A stretch of 64,000 nt of DNA. Origin: Paenibacillus crassostreae (GTDB lineage Bacteria > Bacillota > Bacilli > Paenibacillales > Paenibacillaceae). Of this stretch, positions 46,485-55,954 are shown in pieces. The stretch lies in the NCBI RefSeq assembly GCF_001857945.1, contig NZ_CP017770.1, forward strand, positions 2,046,001 through 2,110,000. Direction: 5' to 3'. Every line of letters begins with the position of its first letter. Within the stretch, counting starts at the first letter, position 1. The translations under genes and the position numbers were made by a program. Under the pieces are notes generated by a model that did no database searches, was not told where the DNA came from, and worked only from the letters and a program-made list of their open reading frames with translations.

Positions 46485-46522
46485 GTATCCACAGTGATAT
46501 TGATGAAATCTTGGTGGAGTAA
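46424..46522 (+). CDS. Short frame from the element end into the permease start
   Basis: An AAAGGAGAAGTGG site precedes an ATG at 46424 that opens a 32-codon frame. It begins inside the element, crosses its end hairpin and stops at 46522, overlapping the permease ATG at 46503 by 20 nt. The permease has no ribosome site of its own, so this frame could supply coupled translation. The peptide itself shows no family features. Confidence 0.4.
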   Translation: MRDKHQSHSATLLPRTTKVACIHSDIDEILVE

Positions 46523-47264
46523 ATGTTGGCCGCCCTTCGTGGCGGTCCTCTTCTTGTTAACAATATGGCAACTATGTACTACTTTCTTCGATATCGAGCA
46601 ATGGATTCTCCCCTCTCCATACGCTATTGCCCAAGAGGCTTCCAGTCAATCTGTTGGATTATGGAAGCATACTTTAGCTACTATACAGTTAACGGTTGTG
46701 GGGTTCATCATTGGTACTCTGGTGGGTCTTCTTATCGCTATTGTATTACATATGACACCTTTTCTTAAATCAGCATTATATCCTTTACTTATTCTGAGTC
46801 AAAATGTTCCTACAATCGCTCTTGCTCCACTGCTCATGATATGGTTTGGTTTTGGATTACTACCCAAGATCATTGTCATTACATTAGTCTGTTTCTTCCC
46901 TGTATCTCTCGCCATGATGGGTGGGTTGAAACAGACAGATTCAACGATGCTTAGTTATATGCGGATGATTGGAGCTAACAAGCGTCAAATCTTCGTTAAG
47001 TTAGAACTTCCACACTCACTACCATCGTTGTTCTCAGGAATCAAAATTGCTGCCACTTATAGCGTGATGGGGGCTGTCATTGCAGAATGGATTGGATCAG
47101 ATAAGGGAATTGGTTACTACATGATGTTACAGAAAGCTAGCTATCGAACAGATCGGATGTTTGTGGCGATCGCAATCATTGTTGTGCTCAGCCTTATCAT
47201 GTTCTCCCTTATAGCTCTTCTTGAGAAGTGGACAGTACGTTGGACTCCACAACAAGAAAAATAA
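46503..47264 (+). CDS. thiX: Thiamine-precursor ABC transporter permease (ThiX-like)
   Basis: A 253-aa permease with about six hydrophobic segments and the SsuC/ThiX-type motif (RMIGANKRQIFVKLELPHSL, SVMGAVIAEWIGSDKGIG). It forms the channel for HMP-type precursors with the ThiY-like protein. The ATG at 46503 has no clear Shine-Dalgarno, probably because the tnpB element inserted just upstream; GTG at 46494 is an alternative. It ends 3 nt before the ATPase gene. Confidence 0.88.
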   Translation: MKSWWSKCWPPFVAVLFLLTIWQLCTTFFDIEQWILPSPYAIAQEASSQSVGLWKHTLATIQLTVVGFIIGTLVGLLIAIVLHMTPFLKSALYPLLILSQNVPTIALAPLLMIWFGFGLLPKIIVITLVCFFPVSLAMMGGLKQTDSTMLSYMRMIGANKRQIFVKLELPHSLPSLFSGIKIAATYSVMGAVIAEWIGSDKGIGYYMMLQKASYRTDRMFVAIAIIVVLSLIMFSLIALLEKWTVRWTPQQEK

Positions 47265-47267
47265 GAA

Positions 47268-48107
47268 ATGAAGGATGTGTATATCATATTGGAACCTATT
47301 ATTTCACAAGACAGCAGCCTTCAGAATAACGTACATTCAACCTCACTAGCGTTAGAAGTTACGGATATTCACAAGACTTTCCGCAATAAGGCACAGGATC
47401 TAACTGTGTTGAATGGAGTATCTCTAACCGTAAAGCAAGGAGAATTCGTCTCTATTATAGGACCCTCAGGATGTGGGAAAAGCACCTTGTTCCACATCAT
47501 CGGAGGATTAGTTCAACCGGATTCGGGGACAGTATCGATGAACGGTCGTGAGGTTACTGGCGAACGGGGGCATATCAGTTTCATGCCACAGCAGCCTGCC
47601 CTATTCCCATGGCGAACCATTGAAGATAATGTCATTCTTGCACAGGAAATTATGGGGATCTCTAAGAAAAAAGCTCGTGCAGAAGCACGTGAGTGGATCA
47701 CTAGGGTAGGTCTGTCTGGATTTGAACAATCCTATCCCCACACCTTATCTGGGGGCATGCAACAACGTGCAGCATTCCTTCGCGCACTTCTCAGCCCGGA
47801 AGAACTTATCTGTTTAGACGAACCCTTCAGCGCCTTGGATGCATTGACGCGAAGTGATATGCAACGTTGGCTCCTCGATATTTGGGAAGAAAATCAGCGC
47901 TCCGTCCTATTCATTACCCATAATATCGAAGAAGCTTTATTGTTATCCGATCGAATATACGTTTTCTCCAATCGGCCTGGTACCGTTTTACAAGTCCTAG
48001 ATGTACCTCTTCCACGACCGCGGAGAGAAGAGATTATAGAAGATCCCATTTTCCTGAGATTAAAGCGAGAAATTTCCCAGATGATGAAAGAAGAACAAAC
48101 AAGCTGA
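47268..48107 (+). CDS. thiZ: Thiamine-precursor ABC transporter ATPase (ThiZ-like)
   Basis: A 279-aa ABC ATPase with Walker A GPSGCGKST (near residue 64), Q-loop PQQPALFPW, signature LSGGMQQRAAF, Walker B LICLDEPFSALD and the switch His in FITHN. It belongs to the SsuB/TauB/ThiZ group and energises ThiX. The N-terminal ~28 residues are longer than usual; TTG at 47289, with AAGGATG upstream, is a possible shorter start. Confidence 0.9.
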   Translation: MKDVYIILEPIISQDSSLQNNVHSTSLALEVTDIHKTFRNKAQDLTVLNGVSLTVKQGEFVSIIGPSGCGKSTLFHIIGGLVQPDSGTVSMNGREVTGERGHISFMPQQPALFPWRTIEDNVILAQEIMGISKKKARAEAREWITRVGLSGFEQSYPHTLSGGMQQRAAFLRALLSPEELICLDEPFSALDALTRSDMQRWLLDIWEENQRSVLFITHNIEEALLLSDRIYVFSNRPGTVLQVLDVPLPRPRREEIIEDPIFLRLKREISQMMKEEQTS

Positions 48108-48250
48108 AACGGCTACACCGTCCTTTTAAAGGAGATTATCCTTCCGACGTTAGCGATACTTCGTATCACTTTAGGGTATCCGTCTCAGCCGAAATATAAG
48201 ATATAGAGTATGAAGTGAAACTTATACTTTCTTATATTTAAAAATAGAAT

Positions 48251-48868
48251 CTACGAACTCTTCGTAATCCTATCTCGACTCATCTTGTAAGTTTTATAAT
48301 AGCTAATACTAAAGATCATAATGAGTACCATACAAAATATAACATACGAAATGATCAACATTCTTAAGTCTGTATCAGGAAAAATCACGGATGAACTAAT
48401 AATACCGAATAACCATATATGTGAGAGCGTCCCTACAATAGAGGACCAAATATACGTTGACGATTTAATTGGGGATAATGCCGACATAAAGGCAATGAGA
48501 TTATTGGGCATGATCGGTAAGGTTCGTAGAAAAATAATCGCCCAAGCTCCGTATTTATCAATACTTTGCTGCCACTTCTCATATCGTTCGAGACGTTTGC
48601 CCCATTTACGATTAAACCAATCACGAAAAAAATACTTGCAGATGAAGAAAACAACTACCGCAGCTACTGAGCCAACAAACCAGGTAGCCATTAACCCAAC
48701 TTTTAAACCTAGGATAGATATATGGAGCACAAGTAATGTAGCAAATGGAAATATTCCGATGAAGCTTTGAATAATTGCAAGTATCGTAGTTAGCAAGATG
48801 ATCGAAAGACCTTCCAATCCCGTAAAATTAATAAGCCAATCAATCGCTTGATCTATCAAATTAGTCAT
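48251..48868 (-). CDS. TVP38/DedA (SNARE-associated) family membrane protein
   Basis: A 205-aa protein with about five hydrophobic segments and the VTT-domain pattern (FVGSVAAVVVFFICKYFFRD, GAWAIIFLRTLPIMPNN, GTLSHIWLFG). DedA-type proteins act in lipid scrambling or carrier recycling in the plasma membrane. No partner gene is adjacent. The function assignment is at family level only. Confidence 0.78.
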   Translation of the reverse strand: MTNLIDQAIDWLINFTGLEGLSIILLTTILAIIQSFIGIFPFATLLVLHISILGLKVGLMATWFVGSVAAVVVFFICKYFFRDWFNRKWGKRLERYEKWQQSIDKYGAWAIIFLRTLPIMPNNLIAFMSALSPIKSSTYIWSSIVGTLSHIWLFGIISSSVIFPDTDLRMLIISYVIFCMVLIMIFSISYYKTYKMSRDRITKSS

Positions 48869-48970
48869 AAATATAGTCCTACTCCATTCAGCACTACTCT
48901 ATTGTTGTTCAATTACAGTTATTCTAGCATTATATTCGTATAGACCATTCTTGGATAGGAGCCCTTGTAT

Positions 48971-49771
48971 ATGAACATATCCACTAATACGCCATTCATA
49001 GATGCCCATATTCACCTAGATTCCTATGGTGAACAGCAGCCATTACATCTCGGTGAATTACCCAATCATGGTGTAAGTAACGTTATTGCTGTATCCATGA
49101 ATCTTCAATCCAGTAAACGCAATCTTGAACTTGCTAAATTATATCCTTCAATCGTTCATCCGGCTTTCGGATTCCACCCTGAGCAATCTCTACCGACATC
49201 CGAAGAGGTTCAAGAATTGTTGACATGGATGGAACTTCATCTTCAAGATATGATCGCGGTTGGCGAAGTTGGTCTTCCTTATTATTCGCAGTTGGAAGCG
49301 AAGGAGCTACAGCAACCTTTTGACCCAGCACCTTATGTCGATTTGTTGGAACAATTCATTTCTTTTGCAGCTGCATATCATAAACCTATTATACTACATG
49401 CTGTGTATGATGATGCAAAAATAGCATGTAAGCTACTTGAAGATTATGGTGTTACACGTGCACATTTCCATTGGTTCAAAGGTTCACGAAACACTATTGA
49501 ACGTATGTCTAACAACGGTTATTACATATCCTTCACACCAGATCTTCTATATGAACCAGAAATTCAAGAACTAGCTCGTATTTACCCCAAGGATCAGGTC
49601 ATGGTGGAGACAGATGGACCTTGGCCGTTTGAAGGTCCGTTTGCTGGTCAAATGACTCATCCTCGTATGGTTTCCGATGTGATCGAAGCATGGAGTCATA
49701 TCCAACAGATTAGCGTAGCAGAAGCGCGAGAAACGATATATCGTAATACGACACGATTTTATGGGATTTAG
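48971..49771 (+). CDS. TatD-family metal-dependent hydrolase
   Basis: A 266-aa TIM-barrel hydrolase with metal motif FIDAHIHLD near the N-terminus, the GEVGLPYY motif, HAVYDD and the C-terminal VETDGPWPFEG. TatD proteins are often 3'-5' exonucleases or related hydrolases, but this one is a diverged branch (GLPYY in place of GLDY), so the substrate is open. ATG at 48971 has AGGAG 9 nt upstream. Confidence 0.82.
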   Translation: MNISTNTPFIDAHIHLDSYGEQQPLHLGELPNHGVSNVIAVSMNLQSSKRNLELAKLYPSIVHPAFGFHPEQSLPTSEEVQELLTWMELHLQDMIAVGEVGLPYYSQLEAKELQQPFDPAPYVDLLEQFISFAAAYHKPIILHAVYDDAKIACKLLEDYGVTRAHFHWFKGSRNTIERMSNNGYYISFTPDLLYEPEIQELARIYPKDQVMVETDGPWPFEGPFAGQMTHPRMVSDVIEAWSHIQQISVAEARETIYRNTTRFYGI

Positions 49772-49784
49772 AAGAAACAATAAG

Positions 49785-49806
49785 AAGAACGCCTAAAGGC
49801 GTTCTT
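49785..49806. terminator. Short palindromic hairpin after the TatD-like gene
   Basis: AAGAACGCC and GGCGTTCTT with a 4-nt loop; no long T-run. It lies between converging genes. Confidence 0.5.
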
Positions 49807-49838
49807 AAGGAAGTAATATGGTCCATGAAATGGATAGC

Positions 49839-50582
49839 CTACTGTTTCATGAATCCTTTACTATCTAGAAATTGCTTCATGTGTAGACGGTTCGGTTGTG
49901 CTAAGCGAGTGGCCATCACTTGTGACCACGACGTATCACTCTTCCCATCGGTTCTCTTTAACATATACCGCTTTGTCGTTTCATCATAATCATTAACTGG
50001 TTCTATTATTCGATCTTTGGAATATCTATTTCTATGAAGAACTGCATCAACAGGTAACCGGGGGCGTAGGTCAGTCTCTTGATCCGGATACCCAACACAC
50101 ATTCCGAACACAGGGTACACCAATTCAGGTAAACCCAGTAGTTCAGACAATTCTGCCACTTGGTTACGTACACCACCTATATATACGATACCAAGACCTA
50201 ACGATTCTGCAGCTACCACAGCGTTCTGTGCTGCCAATGCCACATCAATTGTCGCCACAATAAAATTTTCCGTCGAATCTTCATAGGAAAGCTGTTCTCC
50301 TAGATGGGGTGCCGTCACTTGCTGGAGGCGATATAGGTCTGCACACCAAACTAGAAATACTGGACATTGCTCTATATAAGCTTGATTTCCTGAAAGACTA
50401 GCTAATTCCTTCTTCAACTCCGGTTCTGTCACTGCAATAACACTGTACGCTTGAACATTACTTGAAGTTGAGGCCATCTGCGCACTAGCGACGATGAGGT
50501 TCAACTGCTGCTCAGTCACTGGCTGATCTGTAAATCGGCGGATCGAACGATGCTTCATCAATAATGATATAACGTCATTCAT
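49839..50582 (-). CDS. nfrA: NfrA-type NADPH-dependent FMN oxidoreductase (nitroreductase family)
   Basis: A 247-aa nitroreductase-fold flavoprotein (MKHRSIRRFTDQPV, GLGIVYIGGVRN, VYPVFGMCVGYP, RNRYSKDR at the C-terminal part). NfrA-type enzymes use NAD(P)H to reduce FMN, nitroaromatics or peroxide. It is 12 nt downstream of copA on the same strand and has its own AAAGGAGG site, so it may be cotranscribed with the copper genes. Substrate in vivo is unknown. Confidence 0.85.
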   Translation of the reverse strand: MNDVISLLMKHRSIRRFTDQPVTEQQLNLIVASAQMASTSSNVQAYSVIAVTEPELKKELASLSGNQAYIEQCPVFLVWCADLYRLQQVTAPHLGEQLSYEDSTENFIVATIDVALAAQNAVVAAESLGLGIVYIGGVRNQVAELSELLGLPELVYPVFGMCVGYPDQETDLRPRLPVDAVLHRNRYSKDRIIEPVNDYDETTKRYMLKRTDGKSDTSWSQVMATRLAQPNRLHMKQFLDSKGFMKQ

Positions 50583-50594
50583 AACAAACCTCCT

Positions 50595-53033
50595 TTATAA
50601 TTTTACACGTTGTAATCGGAGTGCATTAAGTACGACAGATACAGAACTGAATGCCATCGCAGCACCTGCAACCCATGGAGCTAACAATCCTAAGGCTGCT
50701 ATCGGAATACCAATCACATTATAACCAAGCGCCCAGAATAAATTCTGCTTAATATTGCGCATCGTTCTTCGACTCATCACAATGGCATCTGCTACCGCAT
50801 TTAGATCGCCACGCATTAAAGTGATATCCGCTGCTTCCATCGCCACATCTGTCCCTGTCCCGACAGCCATACCAATATCAGCAGTTGCTAGCGCGGGTGC
50901 GTCATTTATGCCATCTCCGACCATAGCAACGACTTTACCAGCATGCTGTAGCTTCCTCACTTCCTCAGCTTTACCTTCCGGCAATATCTCAGCCAACACG
51001 TTCGAGATTCCCGCCTGTGTGGCAATGGCTGCAGCCGTACGTTTATTGTCACCCGTAATCATGATGACGTCGATGCCCATTTCCTTTAACCGATTCACTG
51101 CTTCTTTCGAAGTTTCTTTTATCGTATCTGCTACAGCAATCATTCCCGCATACTTACCATCTACAGCTATAAGCATTGCTGTCTTTCCCATTGCTTCCAG
51201 CTTATTCATATCCTCATGGGCAGATCCGAGAGTCACGCCATGCTCAGACATCAACCTACGTGTACCGACCAACATCTTCCTACCCTCTACCCACGCTGTA
51301 ACCCCATAGCCTGGCATATTCGCAAATTCCTTCGCAATCGGTAAGGGTAACCCTTTACTTCGTTCAATCGCTTCAGTCACAATCGCATCTGCCAACGGAT
51401 GCTCAGAATGCTTCTCAACGGCAGCAGTCATCCGTAATAACGAACTCTCCGTCAAAGGTGCATTCGGTATAACATCCGTTAATACAGGCTTACCATTGGT
51501 AACTGTACCTGTCTTATCGAATACGACAACCTCGACTCCCTGAGTTGATTCCAGATATTCGCCACCCTTGAACAGAATTCCAAATTCGGCTGCACGTCCC
51601 GAACCCGCCATGATAGATGTAGGCGTTGCTAATCCTAGCGCACAAGGACAAGCAATAACGAGTACCGCAATGGCTTTTTCTAAAGCACTACCGAATTGAC
51701 CCTGCTCGACAACTAAATACCATACACAGAAGGTGATTACTGCGATACCTACCACTACCGGAACAAAGATACCTGAGATCACATCCGCAATCCGTTGGAT
51801 AGGAGCCTTGGAACCTTGTGCCGCTTCTACAACTTGGATAATCTGTGCTAATGTCGTTTCTTTTCCTATCTTTGTTGCCTTCATGTGAAGAACGCCATTC
51901 TTATTCAATGTTGCACCAATCACTGTATCACCAATCTGTTTCTCTATGGGAATACTCTCACCCGTCAGCATCGACTCATCCACAGAGGACACCCCTGCAA
52001 TTACCTGCCCATCTACTGGTACCTTATCTCCAGGTTTAACAATGATAACGTCTCCAACTACAACTTCTTCTAGAGGAATGTTCATCTCTTCGCCATTACG
52101 CACAACAAGTGCCGTCTTTGCTTGAAGCCCCATTAAACTCTTAATAGCTTCGGATGAACGACCTTTTGCTAGGGCTTCGAACCATTTCCCTACTAGAATC
52201 AATGTGATAAGGACGCTACTTGTCTCGTAATACATCTCAACGGTATGATCCATCCCATTCATACTTAACGATTGAATCGTTAGATATAGGCTGTAGAAAT
52301 AGGCTGCAGAAGTGCCCAATGCCACCAATACATCCATATTTGCACTACCATTTCGTAATGCCTTATAGGCTCCTATATAGAATTGGCCTCCTATAATAAA
52401 CTGTACAGGTGTCGCTAAGATAAGTTGAAACCAAGGATTCATAAACAACTCGGGAACGGGAATCGATGACGTAAATGAGAAATGACTAACCATCGCCCAT
52501 AACAGTGGTAGCGACAATAATCCCGAAATGATCCACATCCATTTCTTTCGATTGATTTCGTGTTTACGTAAGAGGGCTGTATCTTTCGCCTCACTTTTCG
52601 GCATCGCTTTATATCCAAGTTGTTCTACCTTTTGAGTAATATCTTTGATTGTTACATTCCCTGGGGAATATTCGACATGTGCGGTCTCTAGTGCCAGATT
52701 CACATTCGCTTGGGTAATGCCTTGCATACGATTAAGGCCTTTTTCGATCCGAGTAGCACATGCTGCACATGTCATTCCGGTGATCTCAAAGTCCATTGAT
52801 TCCTTAACGACTCCATAACCGAGATCTCTTATTTTCTGTTCAATCTTAGTCACATCTAACTGCTTAGGATCATAACTCACCGAAGCTTGTTCTAAAGCCA
52901 GATTTACATTCGCTTTCGTTACACCTTCCATGCGGGCTAAGCCTTTTTCGATCCGTGTCGCACATGCAGAACAAGTCATACCCGTGATTTGCATCTGGTC
53001 TTTTTTTTCTTCGACATTACTGGATAAATCCAT
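50595..53033 (-). CDS. copA: Copper-exporting P-type ATPase
   Basis: An 812-aa P1B-ATPase with two N-terminal metal-binding domains ([10 protein letters not shown] near residue 18 and [10 protein letters not shown] near residue 86), eight membrane segments, the CPC motif in [15 protein letters not shown], the phosphorylation site DKTGT and the HP motif [11 protein letters not shown]. It pumps Cu(I) out. ATG at 53033 has AAGGAG 8 nt upstream, better than 53039. A CsoR-like operator lies 39 nt before it. Confidence 0.96.
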   Translation of the reverse strand: MDLSSNVEEKKDQMQITGMTCSACATRIEKGLARMEGVTKANVNLALEQASVSYDPKQLDVTKIEQKIRDLGYGVVKESMDFEITGMTCAACATRIEKGLNRMQGITQANVNLALETAHVEYSPGNVTIKDITQKVEQLGYKAMPKSEAKDTALLRKHEINRKKWMWIISGLLSLPLLWAMVSHFSFTSSIPVPELFMNPWFQLILATPVQFIIGGQFYIGAYKALRNGSANMDVLVALGTSAAYFYSLYLTIQSLSMNGMDHTVEMYYETSSVLITLILVGKWFEALAKGRSSEAIKSLMGLQAKTALVVRNGEEMNIPLEEVVVGDVIIVKPGDKVPVDGQVIAGVSSVDESMLTGESIPIEKQIGDTVIGATLNKNGVLHMKATKIGKETTLAQIIQVVEAAQGSKAPIQRIADVISGIFVPVVVGIAVITFCVWYLVVEQGQFGSALEKAIAVLVIACPCALGLATPTSIMAGSGRAAEFGILFKGGEYLESTQGVEVVVFDKTGTVTNGKPVLTDVIPNAPLTESSLLRMTAAVEKHSEHPLADAIVTEAIERSKGLPLPIAKEFANMPGYGVTAWVEGRKMLVGTRRLMSEHGVTLGSAHEDMNKLEAMGKTAMLIAVDGKYAGMIAVADTIKETSKEAVNRLKEMGIDVIMITGDNKRTAAAIATQAGISNVLAEILPEGKAEEVRKLQHAGKVVAMVGDGINDAPALATADIGMAVGTGTDVAMEAADITLMRGDLNAVADAIVMSRRTMRNIKQNLFWALGYNVIGIPIAALGLLAPWVAGAAMAFSSVSVVLNALRLQRVKL

Positions 53034-53071
53034 TATCATATCTCCTTCCTTAACTATCCATGGTCACTTTA

Positions 53072-53088
53072 ATACCCTAGTAGGGTAT
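53072..53088. promoter_or_regulatory. CsoR operator before copA
   Basis: ATACCCTAGTAGGGTAT, a perfect palindrome of the CsoR type (TACCC..GGGTA). Confidence 0.8.
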
Positions 53089-53184
53089 ACACTTTTGAAA
53101 AAAATACGAGGCGATTGGAATGATTCATCCCTCTGCCCCGCTAATTACATCTAACAAATCTCTCTTTGCATATATAGATGTGAG

Positions 53185-53385
53185 CTACACCACATCGTAT
53201 CCTTGATCAACAATGGCTTTCTTAATATGATCTAAACTAACCTTATTCTCATCAAATTCTATGTCTACTTTCTTGAGTGATAAATCTACCTTTCCTGTTG
53301 CACCCACACTCTTAACAGCACCTTCCACAGCATTCAAGCAATGATTACATGACATACCCTCTACGTTCAATGTTACTTGTTTCAT
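53185..53385 (-). CDS. copZ: Copper chaperone CopZ
   Basis: A 66-aa heavy-metal-associated domain protein with the Cu(I) motif GMSCNHCLNAVEGAV near residues 9-16. It carries copper to CopA. An AGGAAT-type site precedes the ATG. It lies between csoR and copA on the same strand and may be read from the csoR operator. Confidence 0.93.
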   Translation of the reverse strand: MKQVTLNVEGMSCNHCLNAVEGAVKSVGATGKVDLSLKKVDIEFDENKVSLDHIKKAIVDQGYDVV

Positions 53386-53424
53386 TTTTTATTCCTCCAT
53401 ATATATTCATATTGATAGTAATAT

Positions 53425-53793
53425 TTATTTCATTAATTTATTTACTGTTATCAATAATTCATCAATGACCTCATGTTCTCCTGCTTCAATGCGTTCTACA
53501 ACGCAACTTTTCATATGTCCTTCCAACAGTAGCTTACCCACACCATTCATAGCTGATTGGATCGCTGCAATCTGGTTTAGAACATCATCGCAATACGTAT
53601 CTTTCTCAATCATTCCTTTTACTCCACGAATTTGACCTTCAATACGATTTAGACGAGTAATTAATTGGCTTTTCGTCTTCGCTGAATGATGACTTTTACG
53701 TATACTTGTATCAGAATGACAATGAGTTGTGACTCCGTCAGAATCAGATTGATCCATCACTTTGGCCGAATTATCTAAATTATGATCTACCAT
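53425..53793 (-). CDS. csoR: Copper-sensing repressor CsoR
   Basis: A 122-aa CsoR/FrmR-family repressor. The Cu(I) ligands Cys68, His93 and Cys97 (DTYCDD, EGHMKSC) mark it as copper-sensing. The N-terminal ~40 residues (four His, one Cys, many Asp and Ser) are an extension not found in many CsoR proteins. It represses the cop genes until Cu(I) binds; operators with the TACCC-GGGTA pattern are upstream of itself and of copA. Confidence 0.92.
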   Translation of the reverse strand: MVDHNLDNSAKVMDQSDSDGVTTHCHSDTSIRKSHHSAKTKSQLITRLNRIEGQIRGVKGMIEKDTYCDDVLNQIAAIQSAMNGVGKLLLEGHMKSCVVERIEAGEHEVIDELLITVNKLMK

Positions 53794-53850
53794 AGGCTCC
53801 CCCTATACATATATTTTAATAAATATCTTACATTTCCTAATCAGTATACC

Positions 53851-53867
53851 ATACCCCACATGGGTAT
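53851..53867. promoter_or_regulatory. CsoR operator before csoR
   Basis: ATACCCCACATGGGTAT, palindromic with a 3-nt centre, 58 nt before the csoR ATG. Confidence 0.8.
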
Positions 53868-53912
53868 GCAAACTCATATTTATATCTCCTAATATTCCTC
53901 ATTTCCAGCATA

Positions 53913-53949
53913 AATAACCCCTTGAACGCCGTCGCGTTCAAGGGGTTAT
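53913..53949. terminator. Terminator of the 57-aa gene
   Basis: AATAACCCCTTGAACGC pairs with GCGTTCAAGGGGTTAT, immediately after the minus-strand stop at 53968. Confidence 0.85.
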
Positions 53950-53967
53950 CTTACATTTTAGATCATC

Positions 53968-54141
53968 TTAATCTCGTTCCGCTGATTCCATTTCATGAGA
54001 AGTCTGATAAAGTTCCTTAATCATATGTTGCATGAGCATATTTTGCTGATTACTAATTCCGTACTGATTATCTTGAACAATCATTCGGTGGATATTCTTC
54101 TTCAATATCTCACTACGACGTTCTAACATAGCATGGTTCAT
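53968..54141 (-). CDS. 57-aa hypothetical protein
   Basis: A small helical, charged protein (MNHAMLERRSEILKKNIHRM ... ELYQTSHEMESAERD) rich in Met, Gln and Glu. It has a GGGGTGA ribosome site 8 nt before the ATG and a strong terminator 19 nt after its stop, which supports it as real. No family is recognised; the Spo0E-phosphatase pattern is not clearly present. It is oriented like csoR and lies upstream of it. Confidence 0.6.
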   Translation of the reverse strand: MNHAMLERRSEILKKNIHRMIVQDNQYGISNQQNMLMQHMIKELYQTSHEMESAERD

Positions 54142-54374
54142 TTAGTAAATCACCCCAGACTTGTTATTGAACTTGCAAATGAAGTTCTTTATTCATTATA
54201 AAGAAGTCTGAAAAATAATGAAAACATGCTGAAAATGGTTATCCCTTTATAAAACTAGATAAAATAGGAGCACAGACCCTCAACAAGCTTAGCCATAGTT
54301 ATCCTCCCCAATACTCCATTATCCTAGAGAGTAATAGCAAATCGAATAGATCCACGTTATTTCCCCTATTGAAA
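54142..54374. other. Intergenic region
   Basis: About 230 AT-rich bases between the MATE gene and the 57-aa gene, both on the minus strand. I see no gene or clear hairpin with T-run. Confidence 0.5.
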
Positions 54375-55742
54375 TTACAAAGATAACCCATTCGAGACCG
54401 GAACAGGAACATCCCTCATTTGTCCTTTTCCCTTTCTCCATCTTAAGGCTACAAGAATTCCACGCAGATACTCATCCACAATCATCGCTATATATACACC
54501 AAGGAGACCCATCTCTAGCACAATTCCGAGTACATAAGCTAATCCAACGGATACCAACCACATTGAAATAATACTGGTTATCATAACATAGCGTGTTTGC
54601 CCAACTGCATTCAAAGCATTCCCCATCGTCATATTCATCATTTTACCTGGTTGAAGAACAATATTAATAATCAACAGGAACACGCCTAGCGCTATAATAG
54701 ACTCATCCGACGTGAACCAATTCAAAATATATTTACCTAATATAACGAGGATTAATGTGTTCACCTCAACTAGCACGATCCCCCACTTTAGCGCTTTCCA
54801 TACATCAGAATAAGCCTCTTTCCGTTTTCCTGAGCCATATAAGTGTGCAGTACGAATCTGTACAGCCATCGCTATGGCCATTCCGAATAGAAAAGCAAAT
54901 GACTCAACTGTTGATAAATAGGAACGCGTAGCCAATTCTAGCGCACCCATTGTCCCAATGAAGGCTGCAATGACTAGCTGAGTAATGGAGTAAGTCCCAC
55001 CACCCAAAGCAAGAGGAACACCGATCTTGGCAATTTCTTTGACAATCTTTTTATTCCACCTTACAAACTCGGCAAATGTTAGACGTGAGCTAAAACTATT
55101 TAACAGAATGATGAATAACATCAACGCGGCAAGCGTTCTACTCAGAACGGTAGAGATCCCTACGCCTACCATCCCTAGTTCAGGGAAGCCAAACGAGCCA
55201 AAAATAAATACATAGTTAAATACAATATGAATTAGATTCATCCCGATGGCAATCATCATTGTTGCCTTCGTATTACCTGTGTTACGAATAATATTACTGC
55301 AAACTTGAAGAAGTGCCATCATGATTGCGCCACTTCCTACGATATATAGGTACTGCTGTGCCAAAGGTTTAATCTCCGGCGGGACCTGCATTAATGTCAA
55401 TATTAAATCTGTATTGAAATGTACTACTAGACTTACAGCAATCCCAATCATAACATTAAATGAAAAAGCTAGAGAAGCTGCCTTACGTGCTTCTAGTTCA
55501 TTACCCGCTCCAAGCTTCTGGGCAACTAATATCCCTGCACCACCGCTAATCATCGTAAATAATACAAACAAAGCTGCAAAAAATTGATTACAAATTCCTA
55601 CTGCTGCAACAGCCTCATCTGATATTCTGCTAACCATAATTGTGTCGACTGTCCCAATCATAAATTGAAGCGACATTTCTAACATAATAGGCCATGCTAA
55701 ATTATACAGAGAATAGGTGTCATTATTTCTTAAAGATGCCAT
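54375..55742 (-). CDS. MATE family efflux transporter
   Basis: A 455-aa protein with twelve hydrophobic segments in two homologous halves, starting IMLEMSLQFMIGTVDTIMVS, which is the MATE/NorM signature, and VGICNQFFAALFVLFTMISG. It exports drugs or metabolites using Na+ or H+ gradients. No regulator gene is adjacent. Full length for the family. Confidence 0.9.
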   Translation of the reverse strand: MASLRNNDTYSLYNLAWPIMLEMSLQFMIGTVDTIMVSRISDEAVAAVGICNQFFAALFVLFTMISGGAGILVAQKLGAGNELEARKAASLAFSFNVMIGIAVSLVVHFNTDLILTLMQVPPEIKPLAQQYLYIVGSGAIMMALLQVCSNIIRNTGNTKATMMIAIGMNLIHIVFNYVFIFGSFGFPELGMVGVGISTVLSRTLAALMLFIILLNSFSSRLTFAEFVRWNKKIVKEIAKIGVPLALGGGTYSITQLVIAAFIGTMGALELATRSYLSTVESFAFLFGMAIAMAVQIRTAHLYGSGKRKEAYSDVWKALKWGIVLVEVNTLILVILGKYILNWFTSDESIIALGVFLLIINIVLQPGKMMNMTMGNALNAVGQTRYVMITSIISMWLVSVGLAYVLGIVLEMGLLGVYIAMIVDEYLRGILVALRWRKGKGQMRDVPVPVSNGLSL

Positions 55743-55954
55743 GTTTCTCTACCCCTTGGTCATTTAGACATATTCATTAATAGTATTTTTCTCATCGTCG
55801 CTAATGATAACATTCATTCATAAGTGCTACAATAACTTTATATTGTTTGCGCAGTACTTTAGAAACATTGCATTTAAACAACCTTATGATAGTATATAAC
55901 ATAAAGAAAGATGCCCTTATTATGTTTATTAGGCAATCAAAAGGTGAAATAACA

